The translations under genes were made by a program, and so were the position numbers. DNA of 64,000 bases, from assembly GCF_000321225.1 (NCBI RefSeq), contig NW_004451010.1, positions 1,777,129 to 1,841,128 on the forward strand, in the 5' to 3' direction. Below the pieces are notes generated by a model. It made no database searches. It saw nothing but the letters and a program-made list of their open reading frames with translations, and was not told the DNA's origin. This DNA comes from Odobenus rosmarus divergens (taxonomy: Eukaryota; Chordata; Mammalia; Carnivora; Odobenidae). Positions 13,101 to 25,100 of this stretch are shown here, piece after piece; position 1 is the first letter of the stretch; each line of letters starts with the position of its first letter.

Positions 13101-16100
13101 ATTTTGCAACAAATCTAGGGGTAGAATAAGGTAGATCATTTTTATCATCTGATTCTGAGGTGAGGGAAAAAAAGGTCCAGGCTGACAGAACCCCAAATCT
13201 CTGAATTTTCTGACCGGTACTTTTTGTACAATACCATGCTATAATTATAACAACCTTTGTAGGAAATAGCCAGTAAATAACAATCGAGTTTCCCTGACAT
13301 TTTATTTTCATAATAAGACCACTGATATTATTATAATTACTATAGAATGAACCTCATTTAAATAGCAATGACAACGATATAATTCTTTCTATTTACTAAG
13401 AAATTTAAACTTAACTGAGGAACATAATTACAATATGGACCTTGTTAGTACTGATGATTGAACGTAGCAAATATCAAAATTCCCAAAGCTAGTCTCCCAC
13501 TGCTTGGTTGAGATGGTCAGAGCAGAGTTTAATAATTGGCTATGAGTTAGAGTAGAGGACCTCTAAGAACCATGGAGCCAAACGTGGTAGATAGGTCTCT
13601 ATCCTAATAAAAATAAACTTTTGGCGCGCCTGGGTGGCTCAGTCATTAAGCGTCTGCCTTGGGCTCGGGTCATGATCCCGGGGTCCTGGGATCGAGCCCG
13701 GCATCGGGCTCCCTGCTCAGCAGGGAGCCTGCTTCTCCCTCCCTCTCCCACTCCCCCTGCTTGTTGTGTTCCCTCTCTCTCTGTCTCTCTCTCTCAAATA
13801 AATAAAATCTCTAAAAAAAAAACTTTCATGATCATCATAAATTGAGAACGTGGACTCTGAACTTTTTCCCTTTTCAATGATTCTTCCCTTTCTTCTCCTC
13901 TCCTCTCCTTCCCTTCCCTTCCCTTCCTTTGCTGTATCTCCTTCTCGCTCTTCTCTAGCTCTCTTCAGTAAGAATGGGAGGTAGCATCTCATAAATGTTG
14001 GAAATATTATAAAGTTAATAAAATATAAGTCCCTTTGGAGTTCTATTGGATAATGCCTTCCCTTAGAAAGTTCTATTGTATTAGCTGTGGTTTAATAATT
14101 TTCGCTATCTGTATTAAATTCCAGGCACAGCCATAGCCTTCTCAGTGTTTAATTAACAGTTGTGTAATTATTGTCCTATAAAGGAGACTTAATAACTAGT
14201 TGTTAAATTAAGTTGAAGAGATAATGATTTTTTAATCCCCCAAATGCTTAGCCATGTGATATATTGACTTGCTGACTGAGCTGTGAGTTAGTTGAAATGT
14301 AACTTTCCTTCCTTCCTTCCTTCCTCCCTCCATTCCTTCCTTCCTTCCTTCTTTCCATCCTTTCCTTCCTTCCTTCCTCCCTCCATTCCTTCCTTCCTTC
14401 CTTCCTTCCTCCCTCCATTCCTTCCTTCCTTCCTTCCTTCCTTCCTTCCTTCCTTCCTTCTTTCCTTTTGCATGTGACTTTGGGAGAGAAAGAGAAAAAA
14501 ATGTTTCCTGCCTCCCCAAACCAGTGTTTTCTTACCCAAACCACACGGACTAGCCTCATAAAATTATAAACTCTAAACTGGCATTGTCCAGCAGAAATAT
14601 AATGCAAGCTACATATGTAATATTAAAATTTTCTGGTAGTCACATTAGGAAAGAAAAAAGAAATTAATTTTAATAATATATTTTATTTAATCCAATATAT
14701 CCGCAATGCCCCTTATATATGTTATAAATATCAATTACTAATGAAATATTTCACATTCTTTTTAAAAAGTTAAGTCTTTGAAATCCTGTGTGTATTTTAT
14801 ATTTACAAGCCATCTCAGTTCACACTTCCCATATTCCAAGTGCTTAAGAGCCACGTGGGGCTAGCACTACCATATTAATTAGCATAGCTCTAAACCAAAT
14901 CATAAGTGATTTTGCAATATTTAGTATATCCCTCTTTTGACTTTCAAGTATGTAAAATAACAGTAGGGGCTAGAATTAGATCTGGGGAGAGCTAACTAAA
15001 AAATGAGAACATGAATGAAATATGCTTATGTCATTCATTGAAATACTATTCATTCAACAATTGGATTTTGAGGACTTTTTATGTATTCTAGGGCTGTAAA
15101 TTCAGAGGTGAAAAAGACATTGCTTGGCCCTAGTGAGTTTACAGTAGATGAATAGCAGGAGATAGACTTATAAAAAGATTTATTGCAGTATCAGGGGCTA
15201 AAAATCACAATGAAGGAATCAAAGTTATGCGAGGAAGGCAAAGAGGTGCAAAAACCTAACTCTTCCCAGGGTAGTCTGGAAGGCTTGACAGGGGAGGAGG
15301 AAATATTCCAATTGACTTTTGAAAAATGATTCAGGATGTGCCGGGCATAGAAGGGGAAAGAAAATCACAGGTGGAAGAAATAGAATGTACATGGGTAGGA
15401 CCTATGAAGGAGTGGAGGAGGGAAACTAAAATATTTTGGACATCTGCCTTTTGCTGACCACCATCCTGGGCAAGTAATTTTTGTTTTAAAGGGCAAAGCA
15501 TTTGAGGAATAGTAGCAAGTTTAAAGGGTCTAGTTCTTAGAATGTAAGGAGCTGAGATGAAAATGAAGAGATTGATTTGGGCTGGATTTGGAAGGGCCTC
15601 GTGTAGCATGCTAGCAAGATTGGTCTAACTTGGAGGCAGTTTTGCATGGTGGTAAAGCCATAGGTGGGTTGGAATCTGACTACGCTATATTTGAATTTGA
15701 GCTCCACTACTTAATAACTTTGTGACTATGAGAAAGTTACTTATGCTACCTCATTGGTTTTCATTTGTGAGATGATGATAACAGTGATCACCTCAATGGC
15801 CCAGAGAATTAAAGGAGATAAATATTAATATAAAGCATTTTAGCACAGTACCTGGCACATAGGAAGCACTCCTTAAATGAAAGCTACTAGTATTATTATT
15901 TAGGATGGTCATAGAGACCCAGGAAAGGTCTTTGTGTGTGTGTGTGTGTGTGTGTACCATTCAGTAATTCTGACCGAGGTTACTGTGCCTGCCTGGAGGA
16001 AAACAGGCAAGTAGTGAGAAATCTGGGACCTTGTTGCAGAGATGGAGAAATGATGGAGTCAGATCTCAGGCAGTGAGAAGTAGAGGTGGAGAGGGCATTA

Positions 16101-19100
16101 TGTGAGGCATTTCTCAAGGGTACTGAATGGGTGTGAGGGGTTGGGTAGGGGTGGAAGGTACAGAGAAGGAGAGGTTAAAGTTGCCCTATAGCTGGGGGCT
16201 TGCAGGAACTGACTGAGGAGAACGCATATGATTAAAAAGTGTTCAGGGGGAAGCTGGTGAATGAGGGCAATAAGGGATCGAGGTAGATTTGGAGACCATC
16301 CACAGACTGATGGTGGGTGAAGCTGTGGGCAAGAAGGAGCCATTTCAGGAAAACAAGTGAAATGAGAGGAGAAAAGTAAGAGGACTGGGGGAAATTCCCC
16401 AGTTTATGGGTTGGGCAGTCTGGAAAGTCAGACGGAAGAAAGGACAAAGAGAGAGGAGGAAGATTGGAGAGAGTGGTGTCATGGAATTAAAACAATACAT
16501 TTCAAGAAATCAGGGACCGTGTTAGGATAACAGGATACATAACACACAGGTTCATATGTATTGGCTCCATACAAGAAGCTCACTGCTTTTTGTAAAAGTC
16601 CACTTCAGCGTGTGTGTGTGTGCGCGTGTGAGTGCGTGCATGCGTTGGGGTGATGCTCTGCTCCAGGAAGTTATTCAGGAATCCAGGTGGATGCAACCTT
16701 ACGTTTTTTTAATCCTTACTTTTTGGGGTCACCTTGAGAGTAGATCCCCTTACCAGACAACCAGGAGAAGAAAAGAGCTTGGAGGAGCAAAAGGAGGAGG
16801 CAAAACCCCTCAAGCATAACACCAGGCCTGAGACTAGCACACAGCACTTCTACTGGAGAGAACCCAATCACACAGCCACATCCAACTGCAATGGAGGCTG
16901 GGAAATGTAGTCTACCCAGGTACCCAGGAGGAAGAGGAAACAGATTTAGTAAACAGCAAGCAGTGTTTGCCACAGGAAGGTTCAGAAGTTTGGACTGAAA
17001 GAAGACTGAAGAATAAATGTGCAGTTTGGCAAATGGGTCACTGGTGACTTCCAAAAGAATATTTTAGCAGGGCCTGGAGGTGGAAATGGAGTGGCCAAGG
17101 TTAGGGCTCCGCTGACCATAAGAAGAAAACCGTCTACTCTTTACACCCTTGTTCTTTCCAGGAGTTACCAGAAGCTATCGTCAGCCTGAATTCTAGTCAC
17201 CTGGTTGCTGCAGAATGGAAAAACTAGTACCATAATAAGGCGAAAGCTTTTTCTTTCTGCGGAAAGCCTCAATGCTTCAGGGTACTCCAGTTGTTATGGT
17301 GGTGTTCCCAGAAGCCCCAGCTTGACTCATCTAGAGTCCAGCGTCCCTCTGAATATCATGCAGGGCTGGCAGGAATCAGGGTAGGGGAAGAGGGATCTGT
17401 TGCCTTAAGTGTATGCAGTATGTGTGTGGATGTGTATATGAGTATGTGTTATCTGCCGGTGTTGTGTACATAAAAATGACATTTGTACTCTGTCCCTCTT
17501 TGGAAAGTAAGGATCTATGATCTTAGGGTAGCAAAGTTTAATTCTTAATTTGCTTATTATCCAAGAGCTAAAACTGCAGGTATTTTGAGGTAAGTCAATG
17601 AACAAGCATTATCATAAGAAATGCCCTTGCATAGGCCTCACTGAAGAAAATAATGGGTATCTACCCCTGCCCCTCCAAACCCCAATTCACATGGCAAAGA
17701 CTTGTTACAAACTTGTAAGTAAGGCTTTTGGTGAGGGGCTAGCTAGTTGGTGAGAATTCTGCCCACTCAAACACATGCACTTAATCACACATTCAACCAT
17801 GCAACTCCCAATAGGGACTCTTCCCAGCAGGATATGTAACTAATGGACTGGATTCTTTCTTATCAATTGAACACACATTTATAGAAAGCCTATTGAATCT
17901 CGAACACCATTTTAGGCCCTAGAATTGCTGTAAAACTCCCATTACACTATTTTCCTAGTGGATCTTTGAAAGCTACATCATTAAGTGTACTTTTACCTGT
18001 TTCAAATTCTGTTAGTTCCAAGGGAGAATCTGGAAGAGAGAGAGAAATTTGTTCACCCAAAGGGATGACAAATGTTATGTTTGTGACTTGCCAAACTCTG
18101 AGAGAAGAGCTAGGTTCTGCACGTGTGATGCAAGTCATTGGTTCAGGCATTCTAAGGAACCTGGATCCTACAAACTCTTTCTCTCATGTGTCTTCCTGAA
18201 CGACAAGCGTAGCCAAGTCTTGAAGTTGCTGAGATGGTTGAGTCACTAATTTGGACTAAATTGCCCCCCAGACCTCTGCAGTATTTGATTTATAACTCAC
18301 AATTCTTTAAGAATCAAATTCCTCCCAATCTGACAGTAAGTATAAAAATTCAGCTAAAGCATTGCTAAGTAGAAGAATGGAAGATGGAGAAGACATGTCA
18401 GCTAAGAGATACTGTCTTCTGGAAGTAAAAAAAAAAAAAAAATCTATTGACATGGAGACCAGTAGGGCCTTGGAGGTGGTCTTAAGGAAGGGGGGTGATG
18501 AAACTGAAGTCCTAGAGGAGAGTAATTTCAGAGGCTCGGCAGGCGGAAGAAGTGAGAGGGAGGAACTGGAGACTCAGGACAGAGACGGCCCATTGCCACG
18601 AAGGCTGTGTATGTCCTTTTTGATATCACGACAGAAACACTCTTCAGTTTCTCCAAAAGACAAGTTTTTAGTACACACAAGTTTTTTTTAAATCATCTCT
18701 ATCACAACCTCGTTGTACAAAAGCCCAGTTAACTTCCTTCCACCTGGCTGACACCACTTTTTCCCCAACCAGAGTTGCACGGAGGTACCTTGCACTCTCC
18801 CTGCATGAGTGAAATGGACTCTCAAAGACAAATGATATTTAATCTTCACTTTCTCTAGCACTTCACAAGTTTGAGGTTTTTCTACTAGAATGATTTAATA
18901 TAGTTTTAAAATATCCTCCTTTTAGCTATTTGTGTCCTTTTTGGAGGTGTTAAACATGGAAGCAATTATCCTCTTCATGAGAGGATTTTTTTTTTTCTTG
19001 GCTCAATAAAGCTTTGTGCTTTGTGACACCTGATGCGTAGGTAAGGAATTGGGCTTATTTTCTATTAATTTGCAGTGAGTTTCTTTCCCTTAGAGAGCTA

Positions 19101-22100
19101 AGGGGTAGGATGTATGCTTCTTTGAGAGATAAACCACAATCTGTTAAGTGTGTAGGAGGACACTAAAAGCTAGCAAAGATTATGTTCTAGCAAAGTGAAA
19201 TGTGAAAAATCTTCTTTTGCATTACTCTATAACCATGGCAAAAAAAAAAAAAAGGAAAAAAGCTGATTAAGTGGTTTCATGACAAGTAACCTAGAAAAGG
19301 ACAGTCCTTTTGGTTGAATTAATTCTGTTAGTATAAATTGGAATTGTTTTTAGCCTGTGTGAGGCAACATATTTTTAGTTGATGGGTCCATGAATTTGAA
19401 ATGCTCAGGTTCGTACCAGTGTTCAGAAAACTGGGGCACCGCCAACAGAGAAGATAAAATAAGCTCTTTGATTTCATCCAGAGTGTCTAATGTGTGCCAA
19501 GGAAGAAAAATTCTTCACATTAAAAGAGAATAGGGGTTTTTTGTTGTTGTTTCTTCATAGAATGATGAGTGCACCAGAGTAGATGGTTTGTGTTCTGCCA
19601 AAACTGTGGCAATGGTTAATTGTCTTTGGGAACATAAAAACATTTTATTCTATGTGAAACTGAGGCCAGAACACATTAGAAAATTCAACTTTTTCTTCAT
19701 TTTCAGATTCTAGCAAGAAAATAGATCATTTAAAATTTGCCTAGCAGAACTGACACTCCCCAGAGATCAATAAATCTCATTGCAGGGTTGGAGGTTGGCA
19801 GAGATGGCATGTCAGAAGTAGTTTTCAGAACCCAATGAGCCTTTGTGAAACATGGGAAACATTCACAGGTAGTTAAAGTTGGTAAGAAAAAGTCAATTAT
19901 TGCAAAATCATGATAACTTTTAGAAAGCCTTTTCTGTGGGGCAGCCATTCTAATAAGTACTTTACAGATATTATCTCAGACATCTATCAATTACAGGAAA
20001 TAGGTATGGTGATCATCTCCATTTTCAAGATGAGAAACTCAAGTTAGAGAGGGACTAAGTATTTTCTGAGGGGAATAGTGCTCATAAATAGGGGAGGAGA
20101 GGCACAGAAAGCACTAAGGTTTGAATTCAAGAAATCTTGAGTCCGAAGGCTGTGACCTCAACCACTATGCAACAACACTACATCCGGGAATCCTTTTATG
20201 ACTAAGACCATTGGAGGAGCCAAGGTCTTATTGGCTTACTTGGATGTTGGTGATAAAGTCCAGCTGTATAGGAAAAGATAAAATAGGTAAAATTTGCCTT
20301 TGGTTCTCATTGACTTTCTCTTCATCCCCCCTCAAGGATTCCCACTGCTTGTTCTAACCTCATTCCTTATTACAAACCTACATTTCATTTCTATAGGACT
20401 TTTTTTTTTAGAAGGGATAACTGTTAGAAGTAGGTTATATTAGTTTATAAAGGCTTAAGAAGTCACTTCTTTATGGGGTCTTTGTATTTCAGTAGGAAAT
20501 TTTTAAGGAATAAAAAGTTTTCCAGACACAGGGGCCATTTCTAAAAGTGATGCTTCAGTTTCTGTTTCAGATCAATGGAGATGGTATTTTTCAGGCTGGG
20601 GATTCTGTCTGAGGCTCTCAAAGAACATTGTGGAAGGGAAGGTGGCAGCCTTCTTGTCTCCTGGAAAGGCCTCTTATTGTAAAAAAAATGAGGAGAGTTA
20701 AAGGAAGGGGAAAACATCGTGGGGATGGGGAAGGGGATCCAAAAAGGAGGAAATAATAAAGTGCTGAGTTCAAATTCCACCCCTGCCAGTTTCTAGCCAC
20801 GTGACTATGAGCAAATGACTGAAAGTCTCCTGTATAAAAATGCTTAATAGAATTGCGAGGATTAAGTAAAATAAAGACTGAAAAAGGCAGCAATTAAACG
20901 GTTGCCGATAGTCCAGATGTTCTCAGCTAATGGCGATGTCCTCCACCTCCCCTGCCATGCTGTCTATTATAGTTTGGTGGGTGTGATCAGGAAGGGAAAT
21001 GGTAAAGACTGATGGAAGAGAACTGTCTAGAAAAAAAAGAGACTAGCTGTGAAATATTTATTCTTTGATGTGCATCAATCCTGTTGCATGCATTCACTCA
21101 TTCATTCAATAGATACTTATTGGTTGCTTCTACAATCCTCTTGGATTTTAAACTTAGACTCACTTGGATCAGCTCTACACAGCATTTAGAAATGCTGATT
21201 TTGCATAACTATGTCTTCATACATCTAAAATCTGTTACATCAAGCCAACTTAAAGCATGCAGTCATTGCTAGTGCCTTTCTCTTGATCCTTCTTCAGATG
21301 TAGTTTCCAAAGAGAACTTCAGAATGTTAAACAAATATCATTTCGGTTTTGCCTCATTATCCTGGAACACTCCAACCAGAAGACCTTATTTAATCAACTG
21401 ATCTACCACTAGCCACTGGCCATCGCTATCTTTGGTAGATGTACATGTGTGGCTGGGAAAATATCAAAATATAGTCATTATTTACCTACTTCTAAACTCC
21501 ACAGCTCCTGAGATAACCACAGTAACTTGAGAAGATATAAACTATTGGGTTATTAAGAGCTGCCCTGGATTTTAACTGAGGATAGAATTATATTCTTGTC
21601 CTTCAACTAAAACCATGTACAACATAGTGATGCCTGATGCCTCTGGCCCTTGAGTTATACACCAAACCAGCCAAGAAAGAGAGATATTAATCAGGCCTAA
21701 CTTCAAGACTGAAAAGAGATGACCTTAGTCATCCTGTCATGGCACCATGCTACTCGGGGTTTGTACCCAAGTGCACCCTGAACATCCAGCTTCACCAGCC
21801 TGCACAAATAAGTCTATGGTGATGTTAATTCCTGAATTTTTCTGGCCTTGTAGTTCTCTCATTACAAAACTGCTGGATCTCTCCAGTCAAACTCTCCCAC
21901 CTCCTGACAGTCTGGAGGTCTGTTTCACACGTGTTTAGGGAGAAGTTTGCACCCATTGGGTACCACTACTGCTTCACTGGCTCTGCTCAGCACTGGCTGT
22001 GCTCATTGTCCCTACTCTTTGGAAAGAATGATGCTCTCTACAGAACATTGTACTCTGGGATTTCCCAGTATGTCACCTGGTGCCATGTTCTATTCAGGCT

Positions 22101-25100
22101 TCACCAAACTGCTGGAGCTACAGTGTGTTCCACATAGAAAAAGAGAGAATCTTCCCCTCACTAACTCTATGCCCCACCTGTCCTGCGCCCCAAGCTAGAC
22201 CTGCCTGGTACACAAATAAATAGCTTCTTCAGATTATACCTATTATCCCTCCACCTTCCCCATTCACCTCATGCTGTCAGGGACTGCAGGAGAGGCTTAT
22301 CATCCCCTCCATCTTTGCCAACTCTGCCCTCTCTCCCCCAGGTCCCCGTGAACCAACTTTGTCCCTTTTCCTTCAGACCAAACCAAAAGTCGTTATGGGT
22401 ATTCATTTAGGCAGATCTATGCCCTATGGGTCACTGCCTCATCGTCCCAGTCTCTATTTAGACTGAGCCAGGTCCGCAATGCTACCCATTCATGAAGTTG
22501 TCTGGTTTCAGTGAGCTCATGACCACAAGAGAACTGAGGGTCTGATGATCACTGGAGCCATCAGCCAGTGTAGATGATCAACATGAGGACTAACTCTCCC
22601 CCGTCCCATAAAGGCAGTCAGAGTAGCAAACAGAAGAACTGTTCTGGAGGAGCTTACTAATCAGCATGATTAGCTGTTGAATAAAGGAGAGCTCAAAAAG
22701 TAGAAGGTATTTGGCCTAGAAGTCACCTATACGTGTAGCTGAGAGGAAGGTGTTCATTTCAACACAACAAGAAGGTTTAGTCTCCAACCTTCAGTTCTCC
22801 TAGGGCTGGAGAAAGGTGGGGAGTCATGGAATCCAGATAGAGAGAAAGGCACACCATCCTCATCACTTGGACTTCAGAGGAGACAGGGAGACAGAAAATA
22901 TGGGCAGTGAGGTAGTTATTTGTTCAAATGGTGCACCATGTTTTAATGGCCCGGATCCTTAGAGCTAGGTATCAGTAAGAAGACACTATTTTATGACTTT
23001 ATTCCTTCTTGCGTTTTTACTTAAAATAGGACCTCCAGTCATTCATTCTGGAATCAAAGACCTCAAGGTCTTGAAAACGACCCAGTCTGGATTTGAAGGA
23101 TTCATCAAGGACCAGTTCACCACCCTCCCTGAGGTGAAGGACCGGTGTTTTGCCACCCAAGTATACTGCAAATGGCGCTATCACCAGTGCAGAGACATGG
23201 ATTTTGATGCTATTTGGTATGAGCTTGTGCTAGGGCCTGGCACCACCTCTGCCCTCTTCCCAGGGGCCCCAAGGTCATAGACTCTTCTATCTGAAAGGGA
23301 AACTTAGAGGCCATCCAAGTCAACCTCCCCACTGTTCGGAGTCCTTCTGTTGGATAGCAGAAAGACAATGCTCTTGATTTAAATTAGTAAATCTGCACTG
23401 AAATCCTCGATGCTATTAGCTAAAATGACCTTGACTGGATCACCTAATTTCCCTGACCCTCTGTTTTTCAATTGATTATATCAGTTCTCAAACATTATTG
23501 TGTATCAGAATCACCTGGAGGGCTTGCTAGAATGCAAATTACTGGGCCCACCTCCAGAGGTTCTGATTCTGTAGGTCTGGGGTGAGGCCTGAGAACTTAC
23601 ATTTCTAGTAAGCTCCCAGCTGATGTTGATGCTCCTGGCCCAGGAGCCACACTTTAAGAATCACTGTATCAAGCGAGGCTAATGATATTTGGGTTTACTA
23701 CCTCATAGTAGATGCAGAGAGGGCTACATGAGGATGACCAACTCATCCCAGTTTGCCAAGGACTTTTCTGATACTTAAAAGTCTCATGTCCCAGGAACCC
23801 CCTTGGTCATAGGCAAACTGGGACAGGTGGTCACTGTAGGCTAAACTCAGAATGAGATGATACTCACAGAAGCAGTATTTTATAAATGATAGATGCCTTA
23901 ACAACGTAAAGGTGTGATTATTATTATAATATCCTTGACAAGCAGTAATTAGGCCTCTGGACTCTCAGTTTGCTTTTTGACCAGGCATCTCATTCGTCTG
24001 CTGAAGTTCTAATCGTTAGAAACGTTACTTTCTGATAAGCTGGAATCTGCCCCCTGGTAGCTTCCTCCCACTGGCGTAGTTTTGCTCTACTCCTTTTATT
24101 ATGTGATGGGTTTCAAAATGCTTACAGAGAACCTCACCTCAATCTTCTTTTTCCTTTTTTATTTTAAGTGTTCCCCATTGGCTGCACGCTGATGTATTTC
24201 TGTTGGAAAGAGCACAAAATTGAACATGGCAGAATCAGGGTCTTAGTTGGGCCTCCTACTAAGGAGAGCGACTTAGTGTGGATCATTTAAATTTTAAGAT
24301 TGCTCATGTCTAAATTGGGAATAATAATAGTACCTGCCTCAGCTATATTGAGAGAATTCAATGAAGTAATCACATAAAATCCTTAACATGGATCCTGGCA
24401 CAGAATAAAACACCTAAAAACATAATAATGCAAAGAAATGGCCAAGCTGAGCAGTAAGAGCACTAGCATACTCAGAAGTCCTTTTCATGGGTTCTTAAAT
24501 GTGAGGAAGATTTACTCTGGAATGCCCAATGGACCCTAGTTCCAAATGATGAAGATAGTCTAGTGACAATACTTTTGTTGAATAGGGTATGTGTGTGTGT
24601 GTGTGTGTGTGTGTGTAGGGAAATCGGAAGTGAGGTGTTTTCTGGGGGGACAGAAGGTCACCACTTCCCAGCTTTATAGTGCATTCCTAAAAGACCACTC
24701 TATGAGTCCTCAGGTCTCTTTTCTGTGTTTTAGTGATACTGTTCGGGACATTGTCCTGGAGATATTTGCTGGACCCTATGACAAAGGAGAGTACTCACCC
24801 TCTGTCCAGAAGACCCTCTATGACATCCAGGTGCACTCTTTGAGCCGGGTTCCTGAGGTATGTTTTGTCACTTGCCATCCTGAAGACTAAGAGAACTTGT
24901 TGTGTCTCCCGTCAGCTCTGACAGAGAGTTGAGAGTTAAAATAAGACAGTGGAAGACACATGAAAAATGACATCTGTTGTTGTTCAAAAGCTTGTTATAG
25001 CAAGTGAGAAGAGAGCAAAAAATGGAAAAATCTGTCCAACCTGAAAACACAGGCCACTGCTATAGTTCTTTAGGCTTGTTGAAAATTCTGTGGGTCTTTT

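Larger units (their letters stand above)
12899..23029. other. UOX intron 4 (10.1 kb)
   Basis: Holds a CAN-SINE at 13.6 kb, a tetranucleotide microsatellite at 14.3 kb, L2 and MIR relics at 15.0-15.9 kb, GT tracts near 15.93 and 16.61 kb, and MIR relics near 20 and 20.8 kb. The stretches 16.9-19.9 and 21.0-22.9 kb show no repeat or gene that I recognise. None of the short open frames has family-like features. Confidence 0.8.
23217..24733. other. UOX intron 5
   Basis: Contains a MER5A relic, a palindromic mini-element, a MIR piece at about 24215-24420 and a GT dinucleotide run at about 24587-24617 that ends about 115 bp before exon 6. Confidence 0.8.

Noticed and set aside
14232..14607. Lys/Glu/Gly/Arg-rich open frames of 83-119 codons
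   Set aside because: All are translations of the CTTC microsatellite.
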